Of a stretch of DNA of 64,000 nucleotides, positions 1 to 8,863 are shown one piece after another. Made by a program: the position numbers and the translations under genes. The stretch comes from Laceyella tengchongensis (GTDB lineage: Bacteria > Bacillota > Bacilli > Thermoactinomycetales > Thermoactinomycetaceae). The stretch lies in NCBI RefSeq assembly GCF_900182735.1, contig NZ_FXTU01000003.1, positions 62,001 to 126,000 of the forward strand, read 5' to 3'. Under the pieces are notes generated by a model. The model made no database searches and was not told the origin of the DNA. It saw only the letters and a list, made by a program, of their open reading frames with translations. How positions within the stretch are numbered: position 1 is the first letter of the stretch; every line of letters starts with the position of its first letter.

Positions 1-420
1 CTCATTGTATTTTTCACTTAGCTGTTTATAGCGGATATGTAATAGGCTCACAATTTCACCCCCAGACAAAACCTTATTTTAATCCATGAAAGATAACCTT
101 TCATCTATGTTTTTTGAATTTATACTTATATCATTATGGCGAAAATGTGAAAAACAAATCAATCGTTGCGCTGAATAAATATTCATTTACAGATATAATA
201 ATGTTAATATGAATAATAATTATTAGATTCAATTTGATAAATTTTCTTCTGGTCGCTTTGTCCAGGCGATAGGTGGCGTGTTTCATCCTTAAGTTTTTTG
301 AAGTGATCCGCCTAACGGATCACCGCTGAGTGTAGAATAAAAGAAAGGGGGCGTCGGGGAGCGGTTTGGTTCCGATGCCTGCCAGAAGTGTTTCACATCC
401 TATAAAGGAGGCGTTTGTTC
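1..420. other. Intergenic region upstream of pycA
   Basis: No coding region is supported here. The left two thirds are AT-rich, with a possible -10 element TATAAT at 194-199. A perfect 8-bp hairpin (GTGATCCG/CGGATCAC) lies at 303-323. It has no following T-run, so it may be a leader structure rather than a terminator. The pycA ribosome binding site AAAGGAGG is at 403-410. Confidence 0.5.
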
Positions 421-3400
421 ATGAGCGTGGTAAAACCTTTCAAAAAAGTGTTGGTGGCCAATCGGGGAGAGATAGCCATCCGCATTTTTCGCGCGTGTAC
501 GGAGTTGGGGATTCGCACGGTCGCTGTCTACACTGAACAGGACAAAGTGTCGCTCCACCGTTTCAAAGCGGATGAGGCCTACCTGATTGGGGAAGGCAAG
601 GGGCCGATCGAGGCTTATCTCGATATTGAAGGGATCTTAGAAGTGGCCAAACGCCATCATGTGGATGCGATTCATCCTGGATACGGATTTTTAGCCGAAA
701 ATGCTGACTTTTCAAAGAGGTGTGCCGAGGAAGGCATTGTGTTTATCGGGCCGTCGCCTGAACACATCCAAATGTTCGGGGATAAGGTGGATGCCCGGGC
801 GATGGCTATTCAAGCAGGCATCCCCGTCATTCCGGGTACGCCCGAACCCATTCAATCATTGGATGAAGCACGCGAGTTTGCGGAACAGCACGGATTTCCA
901 ATCATCCTGAAGGCCGCGGCGGGTGGCGGCGGGCGCGGTATGCGCGTCGTTCGCACCGGTGAAGAACTGGAAGAAGCTTTTGCGCGAGCGCGGTCTGAAG
1001 CGAAGTCTGCTTTTGGCAACATGGATGTCTACATTGAAAAATACTTGGAGCAGCCTAAACATGTTGAAGTGCAAATCCTGGCTGACCGATACGGAAACGC
1101 CGTTCATCTGTTTGAGCGGGATTGCTCGATTCAACGTCGCCATCAAAAGGTGGTGGAAGTCGCCCCTAGTGTTTCCCTGCCGCCAGAGCTAAGAAACGAG
1201 ATTTGTGAAGTGGCTTTGCGGCTCATGCGAACGGCTGGTTACTGCAATGCAGGAACGGTTGAATTCCTTGTCACCCCCGATCACCGTTTTTATTTCATCG
1301 AAGTGAATCCCCGCGTGCAGGTGGAGCATACGATCACTGAGATGATCACAGGTGTCGACATTGTGCAATCGCAAATTCGGATTGCCGAAGGGTATGCATT
1401 GAGCGATCCTGAGATCGGTATACAGGGGCAAGATTCCATCACCACCCGCGGCTTTGCCATCCAATGCCGTGTCACAACGGAAGACCCGTCGAGAAACTTT
1501 CTTCCGGAAGCAGGACGGTTGCTTGCCTATCGGTCAGGTGGGGGATTCGGAATTCGATTGGATTCGGGCAACGCTTATCCCGGCGCGGTAATCACTCCGC
1601 ATTACGATTCGTTGTTGGTGAAGGTGTCCTCTTGGGCGATGACTTATGAGCAAGCGGCGAAGAAAATGCTGAGAACCCTGAAGGAGTTTAGAATCCGGGG
1701 TGTGAAAACGAATATTCCGTTTTTGGAAAATGTGGTTCAGCATCCGAACTTCTTAAGCGGCGAATACAATACGTCTTTTATTGATAACACACCAGAATTG
1801 TTCGTATTTCCCAAACGGAAAGACCGTGGCACCAAGTTGTTGACTTATATCGGCCAGACGATCGTCAATGGTCATCCTGGGTTGCCGAACGGGAAAAAGC
1901 CGACCTTTGCCGCACCACGCATTCCGGCGACATCTGTCGATCAGCCATACCCTGCGGGAACGAAGCAGATTTTGCAGGAAAAAGGCGTGGACGGGCTGCT
2001 GGAATGGGTGAAGTCCAGCAAACGGTTGTTGGTGACGGATACGACTTTCCGGGACGCGCATCAATCTTTGTTTGCCACACGCGTGCGAACCCATGATTTG
2101 TTGGCCATCGCCGAAGCCACCGGGAAGTTGGGGGCAGATTTGTTTTCGCTGGAAATGTGGGGCGGAGCCACCTTTGACACCAGCATGAGGTTTCTAAATG
2201 AAGATCCTTGGGAAAGATTGCACATGTTGCGTGAGCGGATTCCCAACATCCTGTTCCAAATGCTGTTCCGTGGAGCCAACGCGGTGGGTTATACGAATTA
2301 CCCCGACAATGTCATCCAAGAATTTGTCAAAGTAGCCGCCAAGTCTGGGATCGATGTGTTCCGTATCTTTGACAGCCTCAACTGGTTGGAAGGGATGCGG
2401 GTGGCTATTGATGCTGTGCGTGACGCTGGCAAAATCGCCGAGGCGACGATCTGTTACACAGGGGATATCTTAGATCCGAACCGCGACAAATATTCGCTGA
2501 CGTATTATGTGAATTTGGCTAAGGAGCTGGAGAAAGCTGGTGCCCACATGATCGCCATCAAGGACATGGCCGGGTTGCTGAAGCCTTTCGCGGCGTACAA
2601 ATTGATTACGGCATTGAAAGAAGAAGTGGGTCTGCCCATTCATCTTCATACCCATGATACGAGCGGCAACCAAATGGCCACCTTGATTAAAGCATATGAA
2701 GCGGGTGTCGATATTGTTGACGCTGCACTTAGCTCCATGGCGGGGCTTACTTCCCAGCCCAGTCTGAACGGATTGGTGGCTTCGCTTACGGGGCAGGAGC
2801 GGGAAACTGGTTTGGACCTGGCCAGCTTGCAGAAGCTGTCTGATTACTGGGAAGATGTGCGCCCGTATTATGCTGGCTTTGAAAGTGGGATCAAGGCTCC
2901 CAGCTCAGAGGTGTACGAGCATGAAATGCCTGGCGGGCAATACTCCAATTTGCATCAGCAGGCGATTGCCGTCGGGTTGGGCGACCGCTGGGAGGAAGTA
3001 AAACAAACCTATGCGACGGTCAACCGGATGTTCGGCGATATCGTGAAGGTGACTCCTTCCTCCAAAGTTGTGGGAGATATGGCTTTGTTCATGGTGCAAA
3101 ACCACTTGACGGAACAAGATGTGTATGAAAAAGGGGAGCGGTTGGACTTTCCAGAGTCGGTGGTCCAATTTTTCCAAGGGTATCTCGGACAGCCGCCGGG
3201 GGGATTCCCAAAGACTTTGCAAAAGCTGATCTTGAAAGGTCGGGAACATTTCACTTGCCGTGCGGGGGAACGACTGGAACCAGTGGACTTCGCCAAGGTG
3301 CGTACGGAACTTGAAGAAAAGATCGGACGGCCGGTTACAGAATATGATCTGCTGAGCTACATCATGTATCCGAAAGTATTCCTCGATCGGGAGAAGAAAG

Positions 3401-3867
3401 TGAGTGAATTTGGCGACCTCTCGGTTTTGGACACGCCCACTTTCTTCTACGGCCTGCGTTTGGGTGAGGAAATCAAGGTGGACATTGAACAGGGCAAAAC
3501 CTTGATTGTAAAACTGATCAATGTAGGTTCGTTGCATTCCGATGGAACGCGAACCATCTACTACGAATTGAACGGCCAACCGCGGGAAGTGACTGTGCGT
3601 GACTTGTCAGTACAAGAAGACGCCCAGGCCCACCGCAAAGCTGATCCTGATGTGCCAGGGGAAATCGGCGCGACCATGCCTGGCAAAGTGTTGAAAGTGT
3701 TGGTGGAGCCGGGAGATAAAGTGAAAAAAGGAGAATATCTCGTCGTCACGGAAGCGATGAAGATGGAGACGACGGTGCAAGCTCCGTTTGACGGTGAAGT
3801 GAAAGCCATTCATGTGAAGGATGGACAAACCATTGAAGCGGGAGATCTGTTGTTAGAATTGGGTTGA
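421..3867 (+). CDS. pycA: Pyruvate carboxylase
   Basis: This biotin enzyme makes oxaloacetate from pyruvate, bicarbonate and ATP, replenishing the TCA cycle in the cytosol. The 1148-residue chain has the full single-chain architecture: biotin carboxylase/ATP-grasp in about the first 460 residues (AAAGGGGRGMR loop), a carboxyltransferase TIM barrel at roughly 535-800 (DTTFRDAHQSL, HLHTHDTSG), and a C-terminal biotinyl domain with the biotinylation motif EAMKMET. The ATG at 421 is chosen because AAAGGAGG lies 10 bases upstream. A TTG two codons earlier is too close to that site. A strong terminator follows. In Bacillus this gene lies next to the cta cytochrome oxidase genes, but here ctaG is about 48 kb away. 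Confidence 0.97.
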   Translation: MSVVKPFKKVLVANRGEIAIRIFRACTELGIRTVAVYTEQDKVSLHRFKADEAYLIGEGKGPIEAYLDIEGILEVAKRHHVDAIHPGYGFLAENADFSKRCAEEGIVFIGPSPEHIQMFGDKVDARAMAIQAGIPVIPGTPEPIQSLDEAREFAEQHGFPIILKAAAGGGGRGMRVVRTGEELEEAFARARSEAKSAFGNMDVYIEKYLEQPKHVEVQILADRYGNAVHLFERDCSIQRRHQKVVEVAPSVSLPPELRNEICEVALRLMRTAGYCNAGTVEFLVTPDHRFYFIEVNPRVQVEHTITEMITGVDIVQSQIRIAEGYALSDPEIGIQGQDSITTRGFAIQCRVTTEDPSRNFLPEAGRLLAYRSGGGFGIRLDSGNAYPGAVITPHYDSLLVKVSSWAMTYEQAAKKMLRTLKEFRIRGVKTNIPFLENVVQHPNFLSGEYNTSFIDNTPELFVFPKRKDRGTKLLTYIGQTIVNGHPGLPNGKKPTFAAPRIPATSVDQPYPAGTKQILQEKGVDGLLEWVKSSKRLLVTDTTFRDAHQSLFATRVRTHDLLAIAEATGKLGADLFSLEMWGGATFDTSMRFLNEDPWERLHMLRERIPNILFQMLFRGANAVGYTNYPDNVIQEFVKVAAKSGIDVFRIFDSLNWLEGMRVAIDAVRDAGKIAEATICYTGDILDPNRDKYSLTYYVNLAKELEKAGAHMIAIKDMAGLLKPFAAYKLITALKEEVGLPIHLHTHDTSGNQMATLIKAYEAGVDIVDAALSSMAGLTSQPSLNGLVASLTGQERETGLDLASLQKLSDYWEDVRPYYAGFESGIKAPSSEVYEHEMPGGQYSNLHQQAIAVGLGDRWEEVKQTYATVNRMFGDIVKVTPSSKVVGDMALFMVQNHLTEQDVYEKGERLDFPESVVQFFQGYLGQPPGGFPKTLQKLILKGREHFTCRAGERLEPVDFAKVRTELEEKIGRPVTEYDLLSYIMYPKVFLDREKKVSEFGDLSVLDTPTFFYGLRLGEEIKVDIEQGKTLIVKLINVGSLHSDGTRTIYYELNGQPREVTVRDLSVQEDAQAHRKADPDVPGEIGATMPGKVLKVLVEPGDKVKKGEYLVVTEAMKMETTVQAPFDGEVKAIHVKDGQTIEAGDLLLELG

Positions 3868-3889
3868 GAGATCAAGCGATAAGAACGAC

Positions 3890-3943
3890 TGACGAGACGG
3901 TTTTGCCTCAGGTGAGCTGGGGTGAAATCGTCTCGTCTTTTTT
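3890..3943 (+). terminator. Terminator after pycA
   Basis: A long hairpin with GACGAGACG paired to CGTCTCGTC is followed by TTTTTT. It sits between pycA and the convergent aminopeptidase gene. Confidence 0.85.
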
Positions 3944-3957
3944 GTGGTGCCTAATGG

Positions 3958-5040
3958 TTACGGATGGGCAAGATTGGACAGGAACAAGTCGTATTCGATC
4001 GCCCGTTTTATTCTGCCTTGGTTGCCGATCGTGGTGGTCGCTTTGCACAGTGAATTCCAAATCGCTTCTTCCACCGCTTCCACGGTCATTTCAAACAAAC
4101 GGGAAATGGCTTCCCCATCCTCAACAAGGTAAGCACACGGCCGGGTCAACCGGTCTGGATAATGGGGGATGCGATGGGCGGTAGAGAAAGCGATGACAAT
4201 GTCTCCGCTTCCATGAGCGGCGTAAGATCCGGTGCGTGCCAAGCCGAAGGTGGCTCTTTTGGCCATGCGGTACAGTTGCCGCTCATTGACGGGCGCATCG
4301 GTGGCGATAACGATCATGATGGACCCGTCGGGTGTTTGGGTGGGAGGGGGTGTGTGATCTGCCACTGCCGTCCGGCCACGCCCGGGCAGTAGCAGATCGC
4401 GTTCTTCGCCGAAATTGCTGACAATCAAAGCACCGACCGTATAGATATGTTCAGCGAATGGGGCCACCCTAGAGCTGGTGCCGATCCCGCCTTTGTAGCC
4501 CATACAGGACATGCCTGTTCCGGCGCCCACGCAACCCTCCGCCACTGCTCCTGCCGTAGCTGATTGAATCGCTCGATAAGCGTGCTCTGGTCTGACGTGC
4601 AATCCTCGAATATCGTTTAGGTACCCGTCATTGCATTCACCCACTAGCACATTGACGGTTCCGGTCGATTCACCGATGTCGCTGTTTTGGTCGAGTAGGT
4701 AGCGGAGGGTTCCTTCGGCTACGGCGGGAACGGACAAGGTGTTAGTCAACATGATGGGACTTTCGATGGTACCTAGTTCTTGGAGTTGGATGGAACCAAC
4801 TGTTTTTCCGAAGCCGTTGATCACGTGCACACTTCCCAGCACTTTTTCTTGAAACAGATTGCCGCCATGCGGCAAGATCGCCGTCACTCCCGTTCTTACT
4901 GTTTTTCCCGCTTCCAAATCATATGACAAGGTGTGGTGGCCGACTTTTACCCCGGGCACGTCGGTCAAGCCGTTTAATTCACCAGTGTCAAATCGGCCGA
5001 TCTTCATGCCCAATTCGCGCAATCTGAGGCGATTTTCCAT
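3958..5040 (-). CDS. P1 family peptidase (DmpA-type L-aminopeptidase/D-esterase)
   Basis: This 360-residue protein belongs to the DmpA/S58 family of N-terminal nucleophile aminopeptidases. The family is made as a precursor that cuts itself before a Ser/Thr to expose the nucleophile. The expected motif is visible as GYKGGIGTSSR near residue 210, followed by the beta-subunit-like half. TDVPGVKVGH near the N-terminus is typical of the family. The start at 5040 is preferred because GGGGGAG sits upstream; a longer in-frame extension exists without a site. It is monocistronic and convergent with pycA. The peptide substrate cannot be inferred. Confidence 0.88.
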   Translation of the reverse strand: MENRLRLRELGMKIGRFDTGELNGLTDVPGVKVGHHTLSYDLEAGKTVRTGVTAILPHGGNLFQEKVLGSVHVINGFGKTVGSIQLQELGTIESPIMLTNTLSVPAVAEGTLRYLLDQNSDIGESTGTVNVLVGECNDGYLNDIRGLHVRPEHAYRAIQSATAGAVAEGCVGAGTGMSCMGYKGGIGTSSRVAPFAEHIYTVGALIVSNFGEERDLLLPGRGRTAVADHTPPPTQTPDGSIMIVIATDAPVNERQLYRMAKRATFGLARTGSYAAHGSGDIVIAFSTAHRIPHYPDRLTRPCAYLVEDGEAISRLFEMTVEAVEEAIWNSLCKATTTIGNQGRIKRAIEYDLFLSNLAHP

Positions 5041-5545
5041 GAGTTGTACTCCCCCTGTTTCAAAAGATCCCTTGTTTATACCATAACTCATTTTCAATGG
5101 AAATTAATTTTCCATCTTGTCTGTTTCGGAAAGACTCGTTCGCGGGAAAGAAGGAGGTGGTGCCGGACGATCTCGCCTACTGGGACAGAATAGTCATTTT
5201 GCTTGCATGCGTGAAGCAGGTAAGCGTTGAAGTACGAAGAAAGGGATTATGACATGAAAAAAGCTTGGTCCAAGAGCTGTCCAAGTTGGCGCAGAAAATC
5301 GAGGGTTTGCAACAGTGAACAAAAGCTCTTTCACCCACCTCTGGGAGGGGAAAGGGCATTTTGCTTTGTCAAAAGCAGGGATGTTCTTTTCTTTATCAAT
5401 CTCTGGGTTGCTGTGAGCATCAATTGGCCGGACGATGCATGGTTGACGTAAGGTTGTCCCCAGGGAACACAGTGTGAGGAACGGAGAGAAACTGGGCACG
5501 TTGCCGACAGCATGATGCAAGTGAATGGGACTAATGAAGGGGGGC

Positions 5546-5721
5546 TACATGAGCGGGAGGGATATCCCGCTCATGTATTGCCAGGAAAGCATTGAGGATA
5601 AAGGGGGAATGAGATACCCCAAGCCATGGGGTATCTCTTCAAGAATTGGGAAAAGATAGGTCGATGTTGCCGAATGGGCTGTAGCGCATGACCGTAGAGG
5701 CATGTTCCCCAGCCCATTCGG
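5546..5721. other. Cluster of three perfect hairpins
   Basis: There are three separate dyads: 5546-5577 (13-bp arms TACATGAGCGGGA/TCCCGCTCATGTA), 5611-5637 (10-bp arms GAGATACCCC/GGGGTATCTC) and 5670-5721 (11-bp arms CCGAATGGGCT/AGCCCATTCGG around a 30-base loop). None is followed by a T-run, so they are not ordinary terminators. They could form a structured RNA or regulatory sites for the gene downstream. Confidence 0.5.
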
Positions 5722-5829
5722 TGAACTTAATTATTGTACATAAAAAAGTTGTAGAAAGTATGACGTATAAATGCGAAATTGTTACAAAAGTTATAAATTC
5801 GCTTCAAAATGGGCAATGATGGTGGAAAC

Positions 5830-5849
5830 ATATAATTCCAACGCGGTTC
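5830..5849 (+). promoter_or_regulatory. Possible upstream activator site for the sigma-54 promoter
   Basis: A TGGAA-N8-TTCCA dyad lies about 60 bases upstream of the -24/-12 promoter, and a further TTCCA-like half follows downstream. The position suits an enhancer-binding protein, but the motif assignment is speculative. Confidence 0.3.
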
Positions 5850-5901
5850 GAATGATTTCCAATGTGTGCTTATAAACGGCTATGTGTAGTGTGTTTTTGG
5901 T

Positions 5902-5917
5902 TGGCACCCCTTTTGCA
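5902..5917 (+). promoter_or_regulatory. Sigma-54 (-24/-12) promoter
   Basis: TGGCAC-N5-TTGCA matches the sigma-54 (SigL/RpoN) consensus exactly, with GG and GC elements correctly spaced. It lies 38 bases before the methionine gamma-lyase start. The next gene codes for a sigma-54-dependent activator. Confidence 0.88.
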
Positions 5918-5954
5918 TGTTTGATGGTAAAGACAGCAGAAAGGGGATAGGGAA

Positions 5955-7151
5955 ATGAGCCATTCACAACCAAAAAGAGATTTCGGGTTTGCTACCAAGG
6001 CGATTCATGATACCGCCCATCAAAGATTCACCGGAGGGCCTCTCGTTCCACCGATCTATCAAACATCGACCTTTGTGTTTCCTACGGCGGAGGAGGGGGC
6101 GGAACGATTTGCTGGTGAAGCGTCGGGATACATTTACTCCCGGTTGGGGAATCCGACGGTTTCCGCTTTGGAAGAGAAGATCGCATCCTTGGAAAAGGCG
6201 GAGATGGCCTTGGCGTTTTCATCGGGCATGGCGGCGGTGTCAGCGGTGTTGATGGCTTTGGTGAAAACAGGTGATCATATATTGTGCTCCAAAGGGATGT
6301 ATGGATGTACATTTAGTTTGTTGAATTGGTTGCAAAACCGGTTTGGCGTCGAGCATTCCCTTTCCACCATGAGCGATGAAGAAATGTTGCGTCAAGCGAT
6401 TAAGCCTAACACCAAGCTGATTTATGTAGAAACGCCAGTCAATCCTACAATGGAGTTGATTGATCTGGAGATGGTCGGGCGAGTGGGCAAGGAGTTAGGT
6501 ATTATCACCATTGTGGACAACACCTTCATGTCCCCTTATTTGCAAAGGCCGATCGAATGGGGTTGTGATCTGGTTATCCATAGTGCGACCAAATATATCG
6601 GCGGCCATGGGGATGTGATCGCTGGATTGGTCGCGGGTCCGCGTTCGTTGCTGGAGGAGGTGCTAAAGACCACGCAAAAGGATTTTGGCGGAGTTCTCGG
6701 GCCGATGGATGCGTTTTTGCTCCTTCGCGGATTGAAGACGCTGGCGGTGAGAATGGAAGCACACACGAAAAACGCACAGGCGGTGGCAAAGTTTTTAACG
6801 TCGCACCCCCAGGTGGAGCGCGTTCGCTATCCCGGATTGCCTGAATTTCCTCAGCATGCGTTGGCCCAAAAGCAGATGGACGGCTTCGGCGGAGTGGTCA
6901 GTTTTGAATTAAAGGGCGGGCATGAAGCTGCGACGCGAATGCTTAATCATGTGTCGCTGTGCCGATTGGCGGTTAGTTTAGGGGATGTCGACTCACTGAT
7001 CCAACATCCGGCTTCCATGACGCACGCCATTGTCCCACGGGAAGAGCGTCTTAACATGGGGATTACGGATGGCCTCATTCGGTTGTCAGTCGGTATTGAG
7101 GAGGTGCAGGATATCATCTGCGATCTTGAGAATGCGCTTTCATTTGTGTGA
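5955..7151 (+). CDS. mdeA: Methionine gamma-lyase (PLP-dependent Cys/Met metabolism enzyme)
   Basis: This 398-residue cytosolic enzyme is a member of the trans-sulfuration (cystathionine gamma-synthase) family. The PLP lysine is in SATKYIGGHGD and the phosphate-binding region is SSGMAAVSAV. The motif YGCTF contains the cysteine that distinguishes methionine gamma-lyases from cystathionine lyases, so cleavage of methionine to methanethiol, ammonia and 2-oxobutyrate is the likely reaction. Cystathionine or homocysteine lyase activity remains possible. AAGGGG lies before the ATG. A sigma-54 promoter precedes it and its probable activator is the next gene, which suggests use of methionine as a nitrogen or carbon source. 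Confidence 0.85.
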   Translation: MSHSQPKRDFGFATKAIHDTAHQRFTGGPLVPPIYQTSTFVFPTAEEGAERFAGEASGYIYSRLGNPTVSALEEKIASLEKAEMALAFSSGMAAVSAVLMALVKTGDHILCSKGMYGCTFSLLNWLQNRFGVEHSLSTMSDEEMLRQAIKPNTKLIYVETPVNPTMELIDLEMVGRVGKELGIITIVDNTFMSPYLQRPIEWGCDLVIHSATKYIGGHGDVIAGLVAGPRSLLEEVLKTTQKDFGGVLGPMDAFLLLRGLKTLAVRMEAHTKNAQAVAKFLTSHPQVERVRYPGLPEFPQHALAQKQMDGFGGVVSFELKGGHEAATRMLNHVSLCRLAVSLGDVDSLIQHPASMTHAIVPREERLNMGITDGLIRLSVGIEEVQDIICDLENALSFV

Positions 7152-7207
7152 TATGGACGCGGAGACTCTGTTAAGATAAAAGAAAACACCGAAAAAGGGT
7201 GGCTGAC

Positions 7208-8758
7208 ATGGAAACGACGACGTTTGAGATCGAGACGGAAAACCGGGTCGGAATCACTCATGATGTAATCGGGTGTTTTCTTTGTTCTAACATCAATATC
7301 ATGCGAATGGAAGTGAAGCCGCATTACATCTATATCAAAATCAAATCGTTAGAGCAAAGGTTGCACAGTCGGCTCATCTCTTCTATTGGGGAGATCTCCG
7401 GTGTGCGGCGCATCGACGTGATTCCTTTCTTGCCTTCAGAAGGCAGGGAAGATCAGATGAACACGATCCTGGGAACAGTTTCTGAAGGGATGATCCTGTT
7501 GGATCAAGCGTTGCGCGTTCAAGCTGTCAATCGGGCGGCGCGCGGCATGTTGCCGATTCCATGGGATCAGTTGAAAGGCAGGCCACTCGCAGATCTGTGG
7601 GGGAGGCATATTGCCGATTGTAGCCAGTGCTTGGAAAGCGGGATCGAGGTATTGAACAAGGCAGTGACGATTCGAAGGAAGACTGGGGAAACGGCGCACA
7701 TGGTGGCCAGCTACTACCCGATCCGCTCGGAAACGGCTAATCGCAACCAGGGGATCGTGATTGTGATCAGGGACATGAAACAGATCAGCGATTTGATTCA
7801 ATCAGTCAAAAGTACTGGCATGGTTCAATTTGCAGACATTGTACATCGTAGTGAAGAAATGGCCCGTTGCATTGCCCTCGCTAAACGCGTCGCCCGGTGC
7901 GACGCAACCATTTTCTTGTACGGGGAGAGCGGGACGGGCAAAGAGTTGTTTGCGCGGGCCATTCATTACGAGAGTTTGCATGCCGACGGGCCATTCGTTC
8001 CTGTCAATTGCGCGGCTATTCCCGAGGCGCTGTTGGAAAGCGAATTATTCGGTTATGAAGCGGGTGCTTTCACTGGTGCGGCCAAAGGCGGAAAAAAGGG
8101 CTTGTTTGAAATGGCCCAAGGGGGAACCCTGTTTTTGGATGAAGTGGCCGAATTGCCCCTCCATTTGCAGGCGAAATTGTTGCATGCGGTGGAAGAGAGG
8201 GCAGTGCGGCGGGTAGGCGGCGATAAGCGCATCCCGATTGATCTCCGCATCATTGCAGCAACCAACCGGGATTTGTCAGCGATGGTCGCGCAAGGCCGGT
8301 TTCGGGGTGATTTGTATTACCGCTTGCATGTGATACCGATCCAGCTTCCCCCCTTGCGGGAACGAAAAAGCGACATTCCGTTGCTGGCGTCCCATTTTGT
8401 GGGAAAATTCCGTCGATTAGCTGGCCGCCCGCCGTTGTCTTTGTCTTCCCAAGCCATGCATATGTTGCTGACCCATGATTGGCCCGGCAATGTCCGCGAA
8501 TTGCGCAATGTGATCGAGCGAAGTGTCTATCTCTGCCTTGAAGAGGAAAAGGAGCTAAAAAAGGTTCATATTGAAAATAAAGCAACCAGCAAAGGGACGA
8601 CAAATGCCGTTGGTCTAAAGGAACGGATGGAAGCATATGAGAGGGAAATCGTGGCCGAGGCGCTCAAACGATGCCAGAGCGTCCGTCAAGCCGCTCGTGA
8701 ATTGGGGATCAGCCACACCGCGCTGTTGAGAAAGGTGAGGAAGTATGGTCAAAGCTGA
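7208..8758 (+). CDS. Sigma-54-dependent activator with ACT, PAS, AAA+ and Fis-type HTH domains
   Basis: The 516-residue protein has a TyrR-like layout. An ACT-like amino-acid-sensing domain occupies about 1-75 and a PAS domain about 85-190. The AAA+ domain at about 210-440 contains GESGTGKE (Walker A), GAFTGA (the sigma-54 contact loop) and GTLFLDEV (Walker B). A C-terminal Fis-type HTH (RQAARELGISHTALLRKV) completes it. ATG 7208 is preferred over GTG 7199 by spacing from AAAGG. It follows the methionine gamma-lyase gene by 56 bases and probably drives that gene's sigma-54 promoter. The ligand, perhaps methionine or an aromatic amino acid, is not known. Confidence 0.9.
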   Translation: METTTFEIETENRVGITHDVIGCFLCSNINIMRMEVKPHYIYIKIKSLEQRLHSRLISSIGEISGVRRIDVIPFLPSEGREDQMNTILGTVSEGMILLDQALRVQAVNRAARGMLPIPWDQLKGRPLADLWGRHIADCSQCLESGIEVLNKAVTIRRKTGETAHMVASYYPIRSETANRNQGIVIVIRDMKQISDLIQSVKSTGMVQFADIVHRSEEMARCIALAKRVARCDATIFLYGESGTGKELFARAIHYESLHADGPFVPVNCAAIPEALLESELFGYEAGAFTGAAKGGKKGLFEMAQGGTLFLDEVAELPLHLQAKLLHAVEERAVRRVGGDKRIPIDLRIIAATNRDLSAMVAQGRFRGDLYYRLHVIPIQLPPLRERKSDIPLLASHFVGKFRRLAGRPPLSLSSQAMHMLLTHDWPGNVRELRNVIERSVYLCLEEEKELKKVHIENKATSKGTTNAVGLKERMEAYEREIVAEALKRCQSVRQAARELGISHTALLRKVRKYGQS

Positions 8759-8822
8759 ACTGGATCAAGGGTGCAATCATTGTTTCTGCCACAAGAAAAA
8801 TTTGCGTCTTTGGGATGATTGA
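8745..8822 (+). CDS. Possible 25-residue Cys/His-rich peptide
   Basis: An ATG behind GGTGAGG overlaps the stop of the preceding regulator, which would permit translational coupling. The peptide is MVKAELDQG, then a CNHCFCH metal-ligand-like cluster, then a basic tail ending LWDD. Nothing else supports it, and it could be a chance frame. Confidence 0.3.
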   Translation: MVKAELDQGCNHCFCHKKNLRLWDD

Positions 8823-8863
8823 GCGTACAATGCACCTGATGTCTATTCAGTGGAGGGGTCGCC

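Larger units (their letters stand above)
5041..5954. other. 900-bp intergenic region with hairpins and sigma-54 promoter
   Basis: No intact gene is visible. At 5160 a GTG behind AGGAGG opens a 31-codon frame that ends in a stop, and a short helical frame continues out of phase to about 5320. It may be a gene remnant. Three perfect hairpins lie at 5546-5721 and a sigma-54 promoter at 5902-5917. All are listed separately. Confidence 0.5.

Noticed and set aside
2905..3579. 224-codon open frame antisense to pycA
   Set aside because: It lies wholly within the strongly supported pycA gene, has no ribosome binding site and its protein is of low complexity and unlike any family.
5160..5320. Short frame starting GTG behind AGGAGG
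   Set aside because: It stops after about 31 codons. A helical continuation is out of frame. Too little is left to call a gene; it is mentioned as a possible remnant.
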